The translations under genes and the position numbers were made by a program. From contig NZ_NRRS01000021.1 of assembly GCF_016583795.1 (NCBI RefSeq), forward strand, positions 1 through 54,242: DNA of 54,242 nt. The letters run 5' to 3'. Each line of letters starts with the position of its first letter. The first letter of the stretch is position 1. A model generated the notes under the pieces. The model saw nothing but the letters and a program-made list of their open reading frames with translations. It did not search any database and had not been told where the DNA came from. Shown piece by piece: positions 7,821 to 17,064 of the stretch. The stretch is from Rhabdochromatium marinum (GTDB lineage Bacteria; Pseudomonadota; Gammaproteobacteria; Chromatiales; Chromatiaceae).

Positions 7821-9122
7821 TCAGTTCTTCACACGCAGTGCAGCGCGCGTGATGCAGACATGGCCTTGACCATCGGATGCTGTCACAAACAGCAGGTGGC
7901 GGCCTTGCCGTTTGGGAGCGCGCAATTTCAGCTGCGGCGTTTGAAACTCAAACCGAGCCTTCACCAGATCGGCGGCTTTTTGTTGACGCCAGCTGTCAAG
8001 CGGCCAGAAATTTGCCCCAAAGCTCAGCGAGTCGCCATCGGGGTCAGCCGCGATGACATCAAGAGTAAAGGCTTCTTTTGGCGCCAATTCAGACACCGCA
8101 ATACGCACAGCCGCACATAAAGGTGGGCGGTTAGCCGCCTCCTTTCCGGTATAAAACGCTTGTACCGCTGCGTAGGTGAGGCGTTTTTGCTCACCGAGCG
8201 TCAATGGCCACCAGGTCTGGTCATCGGGCTTGGGGTCACCAAGCATAAAAACAAAGGCCCCAAAGCTGTGCCGTGCACGCGCCCTGAGCTGGGCCAGATA
8301 AAGCTGGTAACGCTGGGCTTTGTCGATGTCGGAGGGATCAATCGGCACCTCAAGGTGATCGCGACCGCTGTCTTCCGGGCGAATCGGTCCCATTTCGGTC
8401 AGGATGAAGGGTCGGGTCTCTCCCAGTTGCTTCAGTTTCCAGCGGAGGCGCAAGACATCCCCGTAGTGGTTAACACCAACCACATCAATCGCCGACACCT
8501 CCCTCAGGTGCCGGGCACGCCGCCATCCAGCCGCCGCATAGCTCACCAGATGCGCCGGGTCTTCCTGTTTTACCATGCGCGCGAGCGACTGCAAGAAGGC
8601 CTTGATACCGGCAATTTCACGCGCGTCCTTACCAGCGGCATAAAAGACTTCATTGCCCAGCGTCCAGAGCATCACCGCCGGGTGATCCTTGTAGCGGCGC
8701 ACATAGGCGCGTACCTGCTTGCGCACGGCTTTGAGTTGCGGGTGGTCGGGCTGGGTATAGGTCAGATTCGGGTGCACCGCGCTGCCTGGGTGGGGAAGCC
8801 AGATGCCGACATTCACCTGTAATCCGCGCGCCTGGGCCTCGTCCAGGTAGCGCTGGTTGGTACTTTCCAGGCCCCAGGTGCGCACGGCATTGGCGCCAAG
8901 TTCTTCGGCAAGTGCCAAATAATTCGTGCCATCAGCGCCCATGCGCTCACGACAGCCGACGCCCTGAATAAAAAACGGCTGGCCGTCCAGCTGCAGGCTC
9001 CAGTCACCCGGCTTGCCACTGATGGTGGTCCCAAGCGCGAATGCTGGTCGCAATGTCAGCGGCATCAGTGCCAGGAACAACAACACCAAGCAGAGCCTTG
9101 GATTAAGACTTAAAACGCGCAT
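7821..9122 (-). CDS. exported GH2-like (TIM-barrel) glycoside hydrolase
   Basis: A 433-residue protein with a signal peptide (basic N-terminus MRVLSLNPRL, hydrophobic core, probable cleavage after AFA), so periplasmic or secreted. The central region is a (beta/alpha)8 barrel of the GH2/GH5 clan: LWTLGNE gives the acid/base Glu158 and FILTEMGP the nucleophile Glu243. The C-terminal ~110 residues look like an immunoglobulin-like domain (DPDGDSLSF). Substrate is unknown. The gene overlaps the end of the glycosyltransferase gene by 20 bp, so it probably trims or turns over the polymer that enzyme makes, as hydrolases do in several exopolysaccharide loci (inference). An alternative GTG start lies three codons upstream. 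Confidence 0.78.
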   Translation of the reverse strand: MRVLSLNPRLCLVLLFLALMPLTLRPAFALGTTISGKPGDWSLQLDGQPFFIQGVGCRERMGADGTNYLALAEELGANAVRTWGLESTNQRYLDEAQARGLQVNVGIWLPHPGSAVHPNLTYTQPDHPQLKAVRKQVRAYVRRYKDHPAVMLWTLGNEVFYAAGKDAREIAGIKAFLQSLARMVKQEDPAHLVSYAAAGWRRARHLREVSAIDVVGVNHYGDVLRLRWKLKQLGETRPFILTEMGPIRPEDSGRDHLEVPIDPSDIDKAQRYQLYLAQLRARARHSFGAFVFMLGDPKPDDQTWWPLTLGEQKRLTYAAVQAFYTGKEAANRPPLCAAVRIAVSELAPKEAFTLDVIAADPDGDSLSFGANFWPLDSWRQQKAADLVKARFEFQTPQLKLRAPKRQGRHLLFVTASDGQGHVCITRAALRVKN

Positions 9123-10377
9123 TGACCCCACCAGCCGCCATGGTTTGACGGGTCACCCAACCCTGTCGGTTGAAGGTGGCAATGGCGTAGAGCCGAATGA
9201 GCCACAAAAACACCAAGTAGAAGGGCAGCAGCAACACCAGGAACCACCGCCAGCCTGGACGATGGGCGGCAAGCGCGCGATACCCCGGCCAGGCGCGCAG
9301 GCTTCGGGTCAGAGTCAGCCCCAGCAGTAGCAGGGCAATGCGCAGGGTCACACCACCGGCATCTGGTCCGAACCACCAGAAATGTCCGCTCCAGAGGCTG
9401 TGCCCGAGCAAAAAGAGCAAGACGCCCACCAGCAGCGGATTCAGCCAAGCGGCAATCATGCCCCAGGTGACCAGCGGATAGGAGCGCCACACCCACAATC
9501 GATCCCAGAACAGCGCCCGCAGCGTGCGCCGGCAGGTGTTACGGTACCAGCGGGTGCGCTGCATAAAGAGAGCTTTGGGACTATCTGGCGAGATGGTTTC
9601 AACCACGGCTGTGGCTTGATAGAGCGTGCGCCAGCCGCTTTCGAGCAGCAGACTGGTTATGCGGCCATCGTCACCGGAGATGCAGCGGCGCCCTAAAAAG
9701 GTCTCGTGGGTCAGACCATCAAGCAGGGGCAGCACAGCTGCGCGGCGATAGGCCACGGTGCGCCCGGCCAGTACGGGCACCTGTCGCCACAGGCTAAAAG
9801 CGGGATAACCGATGGAATACTTGACTTTTTCACAGAGAAAGTCAAAAAAGGTCCACATCGTACGCAAGGGCTCATAGACTTGCTGATCTCCAACCACACC
9901 GCCCACATCGGCGCGATCAAACGGCTTGATCAGTTCGCAAATCGCATCGGGGCGCACCAACACATCCGACTCCACCGAGACCACCACCTCGGAGCGCGCG
10001 AGTTCAATCCCCAAGCGCAGTGAAAACCGTTTGCCGGAAAACTGACCCGTGGCCAGTCGCAGCCGCGCATCTGTTGGCAGATTGGCCTTCAGCCAGGGAA
10101 TCAGGTCAGGCTCGCGGCGATCGGTAATGACAATCAGCTCAGCCACTTCCCACGCCGGACGGGCCAGGAGCAGGCTAAGCGATTGGCGCAATACTTCACG
10201 ATCTTCGTTGTAAACCGGCATGATGACGGATACCGCTTTGCCGTAGCCCTGCCGGATCGGGCGGTAAAACTGCGCCAGCAGGAGCTTGAACATCCAGTTC
10301 GCCCAGAAATAACCAACAATGCCCAAAAACAGGGTGAGCTGCTGGGCAAGCAGCCATTCCCGCAGAGCGGCCAGCAT
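9103..10377 (-). CDS. membrane glycosyltransferase family 2, hyaluronan-synthase-like
   Basis: A 424-residue processive-type GT2. One membrane helix is at about residues 14-37, followed by the catalytic domain with VIMPVYNED (51-59), the DxD-equivalent ESD (136-138), the catalytic-base motif SGDDGR (GDD 235-237) and QRTRW (273-277), the QxxRW signature of cellulose, chitin and hyaluronan synthases. Three or four C-terminal helices would form the export channel. It should polymerise a nucleotide-sugar at the inner membrane. The polymer is unknown. There is no PilZ domain. Its ATG overlaps the heme oxygenase stop (TAATG) and its 3' end overlaps the exported glycosidase gene, so the three are translationally linked. 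Confidence 0.85.
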   Translation of the reverse strand: MLAALREWLLAQQLTLFLGIVGYFWANWMFKLLLAQFYRPIRQGYGKAVSVIMPVYNEDREVLRQSLSLLLARPAWEVAELIVITDRREPDLIPWLKANLPTDARLRLATGQFSGKRFSLRLGIELARSEVVVSVESDVLVRPDAICELIKPFDRADVGGVVGDQQVYEPLRTMWTFFDFLCEKVKYSIGYPAFSLWRQVPVLAGRTVAYRRAAVLPLLDGLTHETFLGRRCISGDDGRITSLLLESGWRTLYQATAVVETISPDSPKALFMQRTRWYRNTCRRTLRALFWDRLWVWRSYPLVTWGMIAAWLNPLLVGVLLFLLGHSLWSGHFWWFGPDAGGVTLRIALLLLGLTLTRSLRAWPGYRALAAHRPGWRWFLVLLLPFYLVFLWLIRLYAIATFNRQGWVTRQTMAAGGVNARFKS

Positions 10378-11063
10378 TAGGAGCGAAGCCTTGCGGCTGC
10401 CGCCTCAGGCTGCGGCCAATCCCTGGATTCCGACACCGACACCGAGCGACTGAGCGCTTGATGCAGGAAGTCAAAGACGGCCACAGCGGCGCCCAGGATC
10501 CGCTCGGGATCGTGGTGCTGCAAGCAAACCTCGTTTTCGAGCGCGGCACTAAAGTGACGCCAATCGGCGGCGGGTGAGGGATCGGCTTGAGTGCCAAGAA
10601 AATCAAACGGCAGTGTCTCGGCCTGGGGGCCGAGATTGCGTTTGAGCCGTTGTGAAATGACTCGCCCGCCGAGGGTGGCGCCTTCCAGGACATAGAGCCC
10701 ACCAAGCGCTTCGGCCTCGTCGCGCACCAGATGCAGCAGGTCATCGGATTGGTCACTATGCGCGGGCGGTAGAGGGATCTTGAGTGCGGCCAGATCGCGC
10801 TGAAGCGCCGGCAACTTGGGGCGCACCCCCAGCCGGATCAACAGGGCCTGCGAGCACCGTGCATAAAGATGCGGCTCGATCAGCGCATAGGGGCTGGCCA
10901 TGGCGGTGAGGTAGGCTCGATAGATGGCTGCGTCCACTTCCGGCGCCATCAGATTGCGCATCAGGGGCAAGGCTTCGGTTGCGGCATGCAGCGCGGCGGT
11001 CCTGGTGCGCAGTTCGTTCATCAGCGCACCAGGACGCCCAACGGGTGAATCTGTTGTTAACAT
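10377..11063 (-). CDS. biliverdin-producing heme oxygenase (BphO-like)
   Basis: A 228-residue protein with bacterial heme oxygenase signatures: LRTRTAALHAATE carrying the presumed proximal heme ligand His26, and GGLYVLEGATLGGRVIS, typical of the BphO/HemO group. Such enzymes open heme with O2 and reductant to biliverdin, CO and iron. BphO-type genes usually sit beside bacteriophytochromes, but none is seen here. Two starts are possible, ATG at 11063 or at 11021 (14 codons later), and neither has a strong ribosome-binding site. I list the longer. The stop overlaps the ATG of the glycosyltransferase gene, an unexpected partner. The 28 bp upstream separate it from a coiled-coil membrane protein gene. 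Confidence 0.82.
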   Translation of the reverse strand: MLTTDSPVGRPGALMNELRTRTAALHAATEALPLMRNLMAPEVDAAIYRAYLTAMASPYALIEPHLYARCSQALLIRLGVRPKLPALQRDLAALKIPLPPAHSDQSDDLLHLVRDEAEALGGLYVLEGATLGGRVISQRLKRNLGPQAETLPFDFLGTQADPSPAADWRHFSAALENEVCLQHHDPERILGAAVAVFDFLHQALSRSVSVSESRDWPQPEAAAARLRS

Positions 11064-11091
11064 AAACAAAAAAATTTGATCGACCAGCGGC

Positions 11092-11586
11092 TTAATGCTC
11101 ACTACGCTCAGCTGGCAGCTCATTGAAATCTTGCATGAGAGACACCTTGCAGTGCCCGTCATCCAGATCGCCCAGACATCCGGGAGCCACGAACGCTGGC
11201 GCATTGGCGCCAAGCAATTGCCGCAAATCCACCGCGCTCTGTTGCAGGTGCGCGCGCTCAAGCTTCAGAGCCTGGATTTGCTTAGCTGCGAGCCGATTGG
11301 CTTGCCGGTCAATCAGCAAGTCAAATTCCAGTTGCGCAATGCGCACCTCCAGCGCCTGGCTGCGCTGTTGTAAGCGCCGCAGTCGTTTGCGCTCGTGACG
11401 CAAAGCCAACACCTGAGCCTCATAGCGCGATGGCATCGCCATGAACTGCTGCACCAGCCACGGCGAAGCCGCCGACAGCAGCCAGGGCGTCAGCAGCAAC
11501 ATCACAATCAAAAACCAGCCGACCCATTCCTTGCGCGCCGCAATAATTTGCGGTCGATAGATCGATCTTGCACGTACGCGAGCCAC
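11092..11586 (-). CDS. inner-membrane protein with coiled coil, unknown function
   Basis: A 164-residue protein with a basic N-terminus, one strong membrane helix (about residues 21-45) and a heptad-rich coiled coil (about 52-122, rich in Arg/Leu/Gln), then a short Cys- and Asp-containing tail. The GTG start at 11586 is chosen because AGGAG lies 9 bp upstream; an upstream in-frame ATG at 11652 has no such site. Topology resembles small bitopic coiled-coil proteins such as the uncharacterised DUF6776 type, but I cannot confirm a family. It is the first gene of the leftward unit with heme oxygenase, glycosyltransferase and glycosidase, so it may scaffold the polysaccharide machinery (inference). 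Confidence 0.65.
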   Translation of the reverse strand: MARVRARSIYRPQIIAARKEWVGWFLIVMLLLTPWLLSAASPWLVQQFMAMPSRYEAQVLALRHERKRLRRLQQRSQALEVRIAQLEFDLLIDRQANRLAAKQIQALKLERAHLQQSAVDLRQLLGANAPAFVAPGCLGDLDDGHCKVSLMQDFNELPAERSEH

Positions 11587-11662
11587 AACGCCTGACTCCT
11601 GACCTCCATTGTGGCCAAGTGAGAGACCCAAACAAAAGAAGCCGACTGGCAACCAATGGGAG

Positions 11663-11686
11663 AAAAAAGGGCGCCGCAGCGCCCTT
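11663..11686 (-). terminator. rho-independent terminator after fba
   Basis: On the minus strand a perfect 8-bp stem AAGGGCGC/GCGCCCTT with a TGCG loop runs directly into a T6 tract. It lies about 30 bp past the fba stop codon and ends the tkt-to-fba operon before the coiled-coil gene. Confidence 0.9.
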
Positions 11687-11718
11687 CGTCTGTTACATTG
11701 TAACGCAGGCTGCGCCCG

Positions 11719-12783
11719 TTACTTTACTTTCGGGTCAAGTTCACCCTTAGTATAGCGCTCAGTCATGGCATCCAGCGACAACGCCGTGATCTTGCTGGCG
11801 TTGCCGGCGGTACCGAAGGCTTCGTAGCGGGCCTTGCAGATGTCCTTCATCGCCGTGGTGGCGGCAGCAAAATACTTGCGCGGATCAAAGTTCTTGCGAT
11901 TTTCAGCCAAGTGCTTGCGAATCGCGCCGGTGGAAGCCATGCGCAGATCGGTGTCGATATTAACCTTGCGCACGCCATGCTTGATACCTTCGGCGATTTC
12001 CTCGACTGGCACACCATAGGTCTCGCCCATGTCACCACCGAACTGGTCGATGATTTTCAGCCACTCCTGGGGCACCGAAGAGGAACCGTGCATGACCAAG
12101 TGCACCGTGGGGATGCGCTCATGGATTTCCTTGATGCGGCTGATCGCCAGAATGTCGCCCGTCGGCGGCCGGGTAAACTTGTACGCGCCATGCGAGGTGC
12201 CAATGGCAATGGCCAGGGCATCAACATGAGTTTTGTTGACAAAGTCGGCGGCTTCATTAGGATCGGTCAGCAGCTGGCTGTGATCCAGCGTCCCCTCGGC
12301 ACCGATGCCGTCTTCCTCGCCAGCCTGACCGGTTTCGAGTGAACCCAGGCAACCCAGCTCACCTTCGACCGAAACGCCGCAGGCGTGGGACATCTCGACC
12401 ACCTTGCGGGTGACATCGACGTTGTACTCATAGGTGGTTGGGGTCTTGCCATCTTCGCCCAGCGAGCCATCCATCATGACCGAGCTGAAGCCCAGCTGAA
12501 TGGAACGCTGGCACACCGGCATGGAGGTGCCGTGATCCTGGTGCATGCACACTGGAATATGCGGCCATTCCTCAATGGCGGCCAGAATCAAATGACGCAG
12601 AAAGGGTGCACCGGCATACTTACGCGCACCGGCTGAGGCCTGCACGATGACCGGGGAGTCGGTTTCATCGGCCGCCTCCATGATCGCGCGCATTTGCTCA
12701 AGATTGTTGACGTTAAATGCAGGAACACCGTACTGGTATTCGGCCGCATGATCCAGCATTTGGCGAAGCGAAATGAGGGCCAT
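11719..12783 (-). CDS. fba: fructose-bisphosphate aldolase, class II, Calvin-cycle type
   Basis: A 354-residue metal-dependent aldolase, cytoplasmic. The HQDHG segment gives Asp83 (catalytic) and His84 (Zn ligand). Further active-site stretches are VEGELG, HGSSSVP and KVNIDTDLR. It interconverts fructose-1,6-bisphosphate with glyceraldehyde-3-phosphate and dihydroxyacetone phosphate. The Calvin-cycle subtype (CbbA-like) also forms sedoheptulose-1,7-bisphosphate. Start at 12783 is supported by GAGGAG 7 bp upstream. An upstream in-frame ATG extends into the pyk gene without support. It is the last gene of the tkt-gap-pgk-pyk-fba operon, 64 bp after pyk, and is followed by a strong terminator. 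Confidence 0.96.
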   Translation of the reverse strand: MALISLRQMLDHAAEYQYGVPAFNVNNLEQMRAIMEAADETDSPVIVQASAGARKYAGAPFLRHLILAAIEEWPHIPVCMHQDHGTSMPVCQRSIQLGFSSVMMDGSLGEDGKTPTTYEYNVDVTRKVVEMSHACGVSVEGELGCLGSLETGQAGEEDGIGAEGTLDHSQLLTDPNEAADFVNKTHVDALAIAIGTSHGAYKFTRPPTGDILAISRIKEIHERIPTVHLVMHGSSSVPQEWLKIIDQFGGDMGETYGVPVEEIAEGIKHGVRKVNIDTDLRMASTGAIRKHLAENRKNFDPRKYFAAATTAMKDICKARYEAFGTAGNASKITALSLDAMTERYTKGELDPKVK

Positions 12784-12847
12784 TGCAATACTCCTCTGTC
12801 GTTGACGTAAAAACTTGAATCCTGCGCTTGACGGCCAGCCTGGCCCG

Positions 12848-14296
12848 TCAATCGTCAGCGAGCAGATGATGCTCGCCGACACGCATAATCTTCATGATGT
12901 TGGTCTGTCCCTCCACACCGCAGCGATCGCCTTTGGTGATGAGAACCAGATCCCCGTTCTGCACCGTTCCCTGGCGCAACAGCTCTGCAATCACTTCCTT
13001 GTTGACCTCGTGGATATTGGCGCTGGAGACATCGAACCGAATCGGGTAGACCCCCCGAAACAGCGTGACCTTGCGTCGCGTCGCGACTTGTCGGGTCATG
13101 GCATAAATGGGGATACCGGAGCTGATGCGCGACATCCATTTCACCGTCGAACCGGATTCGGTCAAAGCCGCGATGGCCTTGACACCGAGATGATTGGCCG
13201 TGTACATCGCTGCCATTGCAATGGCTTCGTCTACTCGGCCAAAAACGGTATCCAGACGATGGGACGAGCGGCGCACCAGGCGTTCCTTCTCGGCCTCGGC
13301 GCAAATGCGCGACATGGAATCGACCACCTTGGCGGGATTTTTGCCGATGGAGGTCTCAGCCGAGAGCATCACCGCGTCGGTGCCATCCAGCACAGCATTG
13401 GCCACATCAAACACTTCAGCCCGAGTTGGGATGGGGTTTTCGATCATCGACTGCATCATCTGCGTGGCGGTGATCACCACACTGTTGCGCTCGCGCGCCA
13501 GACTGATCAGGCGTTTCTGCACCGCCGGCAGCTCAGCATCGCCAATTTCGACCCCCAGGTCGCCACGCGCCACCATGACCGCATCGGCGGTATCGATGAT
13601 GTCGTCCAAGGCGCCCAGAGCCTCGGCACGCTCAATCTTGGCAACAATGCCTCCCTGCCCTCCAGCCGCTTGCAGCAGCGCGCGGGCTTGGCGCACATCA
13701 TCACCGTTGCAGACAAAAGAGACGGCAACATAATCGGCCTCGACCTCGGCGGCGAACTGAATATCCGCTTTATCCTTCTCAGTCAGCGCCGGAGCCGAAA
13801 GCCCACCGCCCTTCTTATTGATACCCTTGCTGTTCGACAGCTTGCCGCCATGTCGCACCCGACATTGGATGCGCGGCCCCTGCACAGCGGTCACTTCCAG
13901 TTCAATGGCACCGTCATCCAGCAACAGCACATCGCCGGGAACCACATCTTCGACCATACTCGGCAGGGTGGTCCCCACTCGGGTCGCATCACCGGCCTCA
14001 AGCGGACAAGCGGCATCAATGGCAAAGTCACCGCCAGTGCGCAGCTCAATCGGACCATCAGCGAAGCGACCGATGCGGATCTTGGGGCCCTGCAGATCGA
14101 TCAGGATTCCCAACGGCCAGCCCTTGGCGCGCGCGGTTGTGCGCACCTGCTGCACACGTTTGCGCTGACTTTCATGGCTGTCGTGCGACATATTGAGCCG
14201 CACGACATTGAGTCCGGCATCAATCATGGCCTCCAGCACGCCCGGGGCATCCGTGGCCGGCCCAAAGGTGGCGACAATTTTGGTCCGTCTTGGCAT
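12848..14296 (-). CDS. pyk: pyruvate kinase
   Basis: A 482-residue enzyme making pyruvate and ATP from phosphoenolpyruvate and ADP. Visible motifs: [11 protein letters not shown] at the N-terminus, RLNMSH, the catalytic Lys220 in [11 protein letters not shown], the metal-binding [11 protein letters not shown], and the [15 protein letters not shown] phosphate-binding region. The C-terminal allosteric domain (about 350-482) is present. Only 6 bp separate it from pgk upstream, so the two are translated from one message. Length is standard for bacterial type II pyruvate kinase. Confidence 0.97.
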   Translation of the reverse strand: MPRRTKIVATFGPATDAPGVLEAMIDAGLNVVRLNMSHDSHESQRKRVQQVRTTARAKGWPLGILIDLQGPKIRIGRFADGPIELRTGGDFAIDAACPLEAGDATRVGTTLPSMVEDVVPGDVLLLDDGAIELEVTAVQGPRIQCRVRHGGKLSNSKGINKKGGGLSAPALTEKDKADIQFAAEVEADYVAVSFVCNGDDVRQARALLQAAGGQGGIVAKIERAEALGALDDIIDTADAVMVARGDLGVEIGDAELPAVQKRLISLARERNSVVITATQMMQSMIENPIPTRAEVFDVANAVLDGTDAVMLSAETSIGKNPAKVVDSMSRICAEAEKERLVRRSSHRLDTVFGRVDEAIAMAAMYTANHLGVKAIAALTESGSTVKWMSRISSGIPIYAMTRQVATRRKVTLFRGVYPIRFDVSSANIHEVNKEVIAELLRQGTVQNGDLVLITKGDRCGVEGQTNIMKIMRVGEHHLLADD

Positions 14297-14302
14297 CAGG
14301 GT

Positions 14303-15484
14303 TTAATCCTTGGCTCGCGCCTCAAGCATGGCGACTGCCGGGAGCACCTTGCCTTCCAGATACTCCAGAAAGGCACCACCAGCGGTGGAAATATAGGACA
14401 CCTTGTCATAGATGTCGTATTTCTGAATGGCCGCAATGGTGTCACCACCACCGGCCAGGGTAAAGGCGTCGGTCTCAGCGATGGCCATGGAAATGGTCTT
14501 GGTGCCCGCGCCGAACTGATCAAACTCGAACACCCCCACCGGGCCGTTCCAGACCACGGTGCCGGCCTTTTTGATGATTTCGGCCAGGGCATTAGCACTA
14601 TCGGGGCCGATGTCGAAGATCATGTCGTCATCCGCCACCGCGTCGGCCTTTTTCTGCACCGCCGGCTCGTTTTCATTGAACTGCTTGCCGACCACCACGT
14701 CGGTCGCGATCGGGATGGTGGCACCAGCGGCCTCGGCTTTTTCCATCAGCGCCTTGGCAGTCGCAACCAGATCATCCTCACACAGCGATTTGCCGACATT
14801 GTGACCGGCAGCCTTAATAAAGGTATTGGCAATGCCACCACCGACTACCAGTTGATCGACCTTGGTTGACAGCGACTCCAGCACCGTCAGCTTGGTGGAA
14901 ACCTTGGAACCGCCCACAATGGCAACCATGGGCCGCTTAGGCTTAGCCAGCGCCTTCTGCAGCGCGTCCAGCTCCTCGGCCAGCAGCAGACCGGCGCAGG
15001 CCGCAGGCGCGAACTTACCCGCGCCATGGGTGGACGCCTGGGCGCGGTGCGCGGTGCCAAAGGCATCCATCACATACACGTCGCACAGACTGGCGTACTG
15101 CTTGGCCAGGTCTTCATTGTCCTTTTTCTCGCCCTTATTGAAACGGACGTTTTCGAGCAATACCAGCTCACCGTCGGCAACTTCCGGAGCTGTCTCAAGA
15201 TAGTCCTTTACCAGACGCACCTCGCGGCCCATCTTGGCGCCGAGATCGGCCGCGACCGGAGCCAGCGAGTTTTCCTCAGAATAGACGCCTTCTTCCGGAC
15301 GCCCCAAATGGGACATCACCATGACTTTGGCACCGGCTTTCAGGCAGTGCTCAAAAGTGGGCAGGGAAGCGGTGATGCGCGCATCCGAAGTCACCTTGCC
15401 GTCCTTCACCGGGACGTTGAGGTCGGAGCGAATCAGTACACGCTTACCAGCGAGATCAAGATCAGAGAGTTTGGTGAAGGACAT
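14303..15484 (-). CDS. pgk: phosphoglycerate kinase
   Basis: A 393-residue monomeric kinase interconverting 3-phosphoglycerate + ATP with 1,3-bisphosphoglycerate. It is needed for CO2 fixation and glycolysis. The N-terminal domain carries RSDLNVP and SHLGRP substrate motifs. The C-terminal nucleotide domain has GGSKVSTK and GGGDTIAAI. The ATG at 15484 is preceded by GGAGGAAA at a 10-bp spacing. An upstream in-frame ATG at 15541 has no ribosome-binding site. The gene is fourth in the tkt-gap operon, 78 bp after the small exported protein gene and 6 bp before pyk. Confidence 0.97.
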   Translation of the reverse strand: MSFTKLSDLDLAGKRVLIRSDLNVPVKDGKVTSDARITASLPTFEHCLKAGAKVMVMSHLGRPEEGVYSEENSLAPVAADLGAKMGREVRLVKDYLETAPEVADGELVLLENVRFNKGEKKDNEDLAKQYASLCDVYVMDAFGTAHRAQASTHGAGKFAPAACAGLLLAEELDALQKALAKPKRPMVAIVGGSKVSTKLTVLESLSTKVDQLVVGGGIANTFIKAAGHNVGKSLCEDDLVATAKALMEKAEAAGATIPIATDVVVGKQFNENEPAVQKKADAVADDDMIFDIGPDSANALAEIIKKAGTVVWNGPVGVFEFDQFGAGTKTISMAIAETDAFTLAGGGDTIAAIQKYDIYDKVSYISTAGGAFLEYLEGKVLPAVAMLEARAKD

Positions 15485-15562
15485 GGGACAACTTTCCTCC
15501 GGAAATTGAGCAAATAGGCGATTGGATACGATACAGCGCAACCATGAGAGGACATGAGCGCC

Positions 15563-15892
15563 TCAATCGATATCGCCAGGTTTGACTTCAAGATCGTATT
15601 TTTCAACATTGAAGTCATAAAAGGTGTAGGTATCGCCTTCTTCATCCTCCAACTGGATGTCGAAGATGGGGGAGTCAAACCCGCGAAGGGTAACTTTGCC
15701 ACGATAGCCATTTGGCAGCACATCATCGCCGAGCACATCGTCCTGCCAGTCATCGGAACTCGCCGGGCTGACATAGAGATAGTCAATGGTATAGCCCGTG
15801 CTGTTGGTGATATTGATGTAATAGTCACCCGCCAAGGCCAGGGTTGAGTAACCGAAAACCAAGAACAAAATCGTCCAAGCTGTACGCAACAT
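15563..15892 (-). CDS. small exported protein of unknown function inside the Calvin operon
   Basis: A 109-residue protein with a clear signal peptide (MLRTAWTILFLVFGYSTLALA, cleavage before GDYY), leaving about 88 residues that are very acidic (many Asp/Glu) and rich in Tyr. The mature part has INITNSTGYTIDYLYVSP, SSDDWQDDVLGDDVLP and a C-terminal FDIQLEDEEGDTY, which read as beta strands. I have the impression of a recurring uncharacterised family of small exported proteins but cannot name it. It sits between gap and pgk in the same orientation, with 116 bp before and 78 bp after. There is no lipobox and no catalytic motif. Function is not inferable. Confidence 0.75.
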   Translation of the reverse strand: MLRTAWTILFLVFGYSTLALAGDYYINITNSTGYTIDYLYVSPASSDDWQDDVLGDDVLPNGYRGKVTLRGFDSPIFDIQLEDEEGDTYTFYDFNVEKYDLEVKPGDID

Positions 15893-15959
15893 GGCTCAAT
15901 GCTCCTAAAGTTTTGCCGACTATACCCAGCAATGATGAAAAAACCTTGGTGCCCGAACC

Positions 15960-15994
15960 CCCGGCCATATCGGTTGATAACCGGTATGGCCGGG
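15960..15994. terminator. long hairpin downstream of gap
   Basis: A 35-bp inverted repeat starting 14 bp past the gap stop codon: a 10-bp stem CCCGGCCATA/TATGGCCGGG, one mismatch, a 5-bp stem CGGTT/AACCG and a 3-nt loop. On the minus strand a T6 tract follows only about 17 nt later, so it is not a classic terminator. It could attenuate readthrough or protect the 3' end of a tkt-gap message. Confidence 0.55.
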
Positions 15995-16008
15995 AACATT
16001 CAGCGAAC

Positions 16009-17016
<1,008 letters not shown>

Positions 17017-17064
17017 CTACTCCTCAGTCAGATACTCAGTCAATCGAATAATAATTAGGAACCA

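Noticed and set aside
12815-14869. A 684-codon open frame on the plus strand opposite pyk and pgk.
   Set aside because: It is antisense to two certain enzyme genes, has a His/Gln/Arg-rich composition typical of a GC-rich shadow frame, and no ribosome-binding site or recognisable domain.
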